From contig JACQUE010000096.1 in the NCBI GenBank assembly GCA_016210425.1, positions 1 through 7,772 on the forward strand: 7,772 nucleotides of DNA, given 5' to 3'. The position numbers and the translations under genes were made by a program. Shown here in pieces: positions 5,844 to 7,772 of the stretch (its first letter is position 1; each line of letters begins with the position of its first letter). The notes under the pieces were generated by a model that searched no databases, had not been told where the DNA came from, and saw only the letters and a program-made list of their open reading frames with translations. Source of the stretch: Chloroflexota bacterium. GTDB lineage: Bacteria > Chloroflexota > Dehalococcoidia > JACQUE01.

Positions 5844-7163
5844 TCAGTGGGAGGGCATGGCCGCGGGAGCAGCAACAGGGCGCCTGGCGAGTATCATCCA
5901 GAGGGCGGAGAGAGCGTATAGGATCAGGAAAATCACGAAGGCGATCTGATAGCTCTTAGTAACGTCGTAGACGAAGCCTGCCAGCACGGGGCCCAATGCG
6001 TTGGCGATGCGTTCGAGGGGCGCCGCAAAGCCCGAGATGGCCCCGACGTGCCTGCGGCCAAAGTACTCTGCAAAGACGACGGAGATAAGCACCATGTGAC
6101 CGCCAAAGGCGATGCCATACAAGATGGCGAAGACAACCGCTAGCGGCGGGCTATCCACCAGCATCAGGATCCCAGTGCCGACGGCGCTACCGACAAAGAT
6201 GATGATCAGAGAGCGGCGCACGCTCAGGCGCTCCATGGCGAAGCCCCAGAAGAGGCTGCTGCCTGCTCCGGCGATGGAATAAAGAGAGAATATGCCGACC
6301 GCCGTGCTGTCGCTGAGGCCGCGGTCGCTGAGATATGGAACAAGGTGCAGGTTGATGGCTCCACCGACCAGCATGCCTTGAGCCACCGCCATCGTCAAAA
6401 GCCAGAAAGCCCTGGTCCGCAGGGCCTCCTTTAGCGTCCAGCTTACCTCCTCGCCTGACTGGTGGGCCTGACCGGACGTTTGCCGGATGACCGGGCCCGG
6501 GTCTGGGACGCCGTCCGGCCGGAGGCCGAAGTCCTCTGGGCGCCGCCGCATAAACAGGGCCGCCGGGAAAGTGCCGGTTGCTATCACGATGGCGCCCAGT
6601 GCAACCCAGGCGATTCTCCAGTCGAAGGCGACAATGAGGTACTGGGTCATAAATGGGAGAGTGACCATCCCCAAGCGCTGGCCCAGCGCTGAGATGCCTG
6701 TGGCCCTGCCTCGCTTCCGGACGAACCAGTTGGCTACGGCCACGGATATGGCGAGTTGGCTTCCACCAACGGTAGTGAGACGGACAATCCCGTAGAGAAG
6801 ATAGAACTGCCAGAGCGAGCTGAGCCAGTAGAGGCCGATAAGGCAGACGCCGGCTATCAGCGACGCAACGACTAGAACGATGCGGGGGCCGCGTTTATCG
6901 AGGATAGGGCCCACCACGGGGCCCATGAAACCGCCAACGAGGCTTGCAGCCGAGCTGGCCCAGGAGACTGTGGTGCGGTTCCAGCCGAACTCGTCGCCTA
7001 GAGGCTTCATGAAGACGCCGAGTATGGGGTTGAAAGTGGCAGTCCAGGTGAAGGAGGATAGAAGGCATACGGCTACGATCATCCAGCCGTAGTAGTATTT
7101 TGTCTCTGGCAGCCGTTGCAGGATGGATTGTGCCTTTGCCCGCTCGCCGAGGTTCATCGGCAT
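5844..7163 (-). CDS. MFS transporter, paralogue of the downstream carrier (439 aa)
   Basis: This is a 12-helix major facilitator carrier. It begins helix 1 with YYYGWMIV, has GPILDKRGPR in the motif-A position, NWFVRKRGRATG after helix 4, RRPEDFGLRPDG in the central loop, and GPVLAGFVYDVTKSYQIAF near helix 11. The same blocks occur in the next gene, so the two are paralogues from an old duplication; they are clearly diverged. The frame stays open as far as 7463, but I chose ATG at 7163 (MPMNLGER). It has AGGAGG 11 nt upstream and a normal MFS N-terminus, whereas the extra 100 residues look non-coding and run into the oppositely oriented transposase gene. A second ATG at 7157 is almost equally possible. 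The stop is followed closely by the next MFS gene, so they form an operon. The substrate is unknown; monocarboxylate-type compounds are likely from the motif pattern. Confidence 0.9.
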   Translation of the reverse strand: MPMNLGERAKAQSILQRLPETKYYYGWMIVAVCLLSSFTWTATFNPILGVFMKPLGDEFGWNRTTVSWASSAASLVGGFMGPVVGPILDKRGPRIVLVVASLIAGVCLIGLYWLSSLWQFYLLYGIVRLTTVGGSQLAISVAVANWFVRKRGRATGISALGQRLGMVTLPFMTQYLIVAFDWRIAWVALGAIVIATGTFPAALFMRRRPEDFGLRPDGVPDPGPVIRQTSGQAHQSGEEVSWTLKEALRTRAFWLLTMAVAQGMLVGGAINLHLVPYLSDRGLSDSTAVGIFSLYSIAGAGSSLFWGFAMERLSVRRSLIIIFVGSAVGTGILMLVDSPPLAVVFAILYGIAFGGHMVLISVVFAEYFGRRHVGAISGFAAPLERIANALGPVLAGFVYDVTKSYQIAFVIFLILYALSALWMILARRPVAAPAAMPSH

Positions 7164-7211
7164 AAGCTCGCAGTCCTCCTGTCCCACTATGGGCAGTGGC
7201 CAACGAGGCAA

Positions 7212-7240
7212 AGGATAGCATAGGCTGCAAGCGGCGTAAA
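7212..7240 (-). promoter_or_regulatory. Possible promoter of the MFS pair
   Basis: On the minus strand, TTTACG (7235-7240) and TATCCT (7212-7217) are separated by 17 nt and lie about 50 nt upstream of the MFS start. Each matches the sigma70 consensus at four of six positions. This is weak support. A perfect TATAAT lies farther upstream (7264-7269, minus strand) but has no acceptable -35 box. Confidence 0.3.
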
Positions 7241-7272
7241 GCAGAGCTCGTCTTTTCCTGGCGATTATAGGG

Positions 7273-7301
7273 TTGACACACCCATAATTATGTGTTAGTA
7301 T
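7273..7301 (+). promoter_or_regulatory. Sigma70-type promoter of the transposase gene
   Basis: A perfect -35 box TTGACA (7273-7278), a 17-nt spacer and a -10 box TAGTAT (7296-7301, four of six matches) lead into the transposase ATG at 7330. The spacer contains the 10-bp palindrome CATAATTATG (7283-7292), which extends to 16 bp with one mismatched pair (7280-7295). A repressor binding there would block this promoter. Confidence 0.65.
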
Positions 7302-7329
7302 CCGTGTATCAAAGGGAAGAGGCACAAAG

Positions 7330-7772
7330 ATGCATGGCGAACCAAAGGCAAAGGGTGAAGCAGTCAAGCTGACAGACGGCACTTTGACGGAAGCCGACGC
7401 TAGGGAAATGCTGGAGCGTATAAGGTGGCCCGATGGCCCGCGTTGCCCATTCTCGGACTGCAAGGGCGAAGAGGTCTACCGCATCGAGGTGAAGGCAAGC
7501 CAGCGCAAGAGCGGCGCTCCGGTTGGTCCTCGCCATCTCTTCAAGTGCAAGAAGTGTCGGCGGCAGTTCTCCGTAACAAAGGGCACGATCTTCGAGGACA
7601 GCAAGATTCCCCTTCGGACTTGGATAATGGCCATGTACCGCATGTGCGCCTCGAAGAAGGGCGTAAGCGCTCACCAGCTTCACCGTGAGTTTGGCCTGAC
7701 CTATGAGGCGGCTTGGTTCATGTGCCATCGTATCCGGTATGCCATGAAAGAAAAGACGCTCACCCCTTTGAG
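7330..7772 (+). CDS. IS1595-family transposase, N-terminal 147 residues (3' end outside window)
   Basis: This gene encodes the enzyme that moves the insertion sequence. The visible part starts at ATG 7330 with AAGGGAAGAGG upstream (about 7312-7322), and the frame is open to the end of the window. After a charged start come RWPDGPRCP (33-40) and a zinc ribbon with Cys39, Cys44, Cys73 and Cys76, then the helix-turn-helix-like segment VTKGTIFEDSKIPLRTWIMAMY and ASKKGVSAHQLHREFGLTYEAAWFMCHRIR. This order is characteristic of IS1595/ISXO2-type transposases, whose DDE-type catalytic domain follows. That domain is not in the window, so it cannot be said whether the copy is intact. No frameshift or stop is seen in the visible half. 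Confidence 0.9.
   Translation, partial: MHGEPKAKGEAVKLTDGTLTEADAREMLERIRWPDGPRCPFSDCKGEEVYRIEVKASQRKSGAPVGPRHLFKCKKCRRQFSVTKGTIFEDSKIPLRTWIMAMYRMCASKKGVSAHQLHREFGLTYEAAWFMCHRIRYAMKEKTLTPL

Larger units (their letters stand above)
7273..7772 (+). mobile_element. Left part of an IS1595-type insertion sequence (right end outside window)
   Basis: The element is recognised by its transposase. The left boundary given is only the minimum extent, set at the promoter. The terminal inverted repeat and the target duplication cannot be defined because the other end is not in the window. The insertion lies in the region upstream of the divergent MFS genes, so the true left end should lie between 7164 and 7273. 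Confidence 0.55.

Noticed and set aside
7164..7463. N-terminal extension of the first MFS gene to 7463 (539-residue version)
   Set aside because: The extra 100 residues have no MFS character, overlap the oppositely oriented transposase gene and its promoter, and a normal start with an RBS exists at 7163.
7309..7728. 139-residue minus-strand frame opposite the transposase
   Set aside because: It lies antisense to a well recognised transposase with a zinc ribbon; it is a shadow frame without family resemblance.

Overview
The window comes from a bacterial chromosome with high to moderate GC. It holds eight recognisable protein genes, all of metabolic or regulatory type, and the start of an insertion sequence at the right edge. 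Several features would suit an environmental Chloroflexota (Dehalococcoidia-like) genome: a NarL-type regulator next to a multiheme cytochrome pair, OFA/monocarboxylate-type MFS carriers, a limonene-epoxide-hydrolase-like enzyme, a zinc-free MDR enzyme, TTG starts and an IS1595-type transposase. That assignment is an inference from gene content only; no rRNA or other marker is present.

Left part, plus strand (1-2957). The window opens inside a NarL/LuxR-type response regulator (phosphorylation control plus DNA binding). A small stand-alone receiver-like protein follows. It keeps the phospho-acceptor aspartate but has lost the acidic pair, the switch residue and the lysine, and appears to lack helix 4. 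Next is a tightly linked pair: a seven-heme c-type cytochrome with membrane anchors at both ends (TTG start), and, 2 nt later, a four-helix cytochrome b561-type membrane protein. Together they look like a quinone-linked electron transfer module that passes electrons between the membrane quinone pool and an acceptor or donor outside the membrane. A strong intrinsic terminator with a perfect 14-bp stem closes this unit. The two regulatory genes in front probably control it, but that is inferred from position alone.

Right part, minus strand (2974-7163). Four genes face the left part. In transcription order they are two tandem MFS carriers (paralogues), then, after a 99-nt gap, a zinc-independent medium-chain dehydrogenase/quinone reductase, then a limonene-1,2-epoxide-hydrolase-like protein. 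The last two lie 38 nt apart and are probably co-transcribed. A plausible reading is uptake and catabolism of a small organic acid or a terpenoid/unsaturated compound, but no substrate can be read from the sequence.

Right edge, plus strand (about 7273-7772). A good sigma70-type promoter leads into the N-terminal half of an IS1595-family transposase with a zinc ribbon. Its catalytic domain and the right end of the element lie outside the window. The insertion sits in the region upstream of the divergent MFS genes. No CRISPR array, tRNA, rRNA or gene-free stretch longer than 300 bases was seen.
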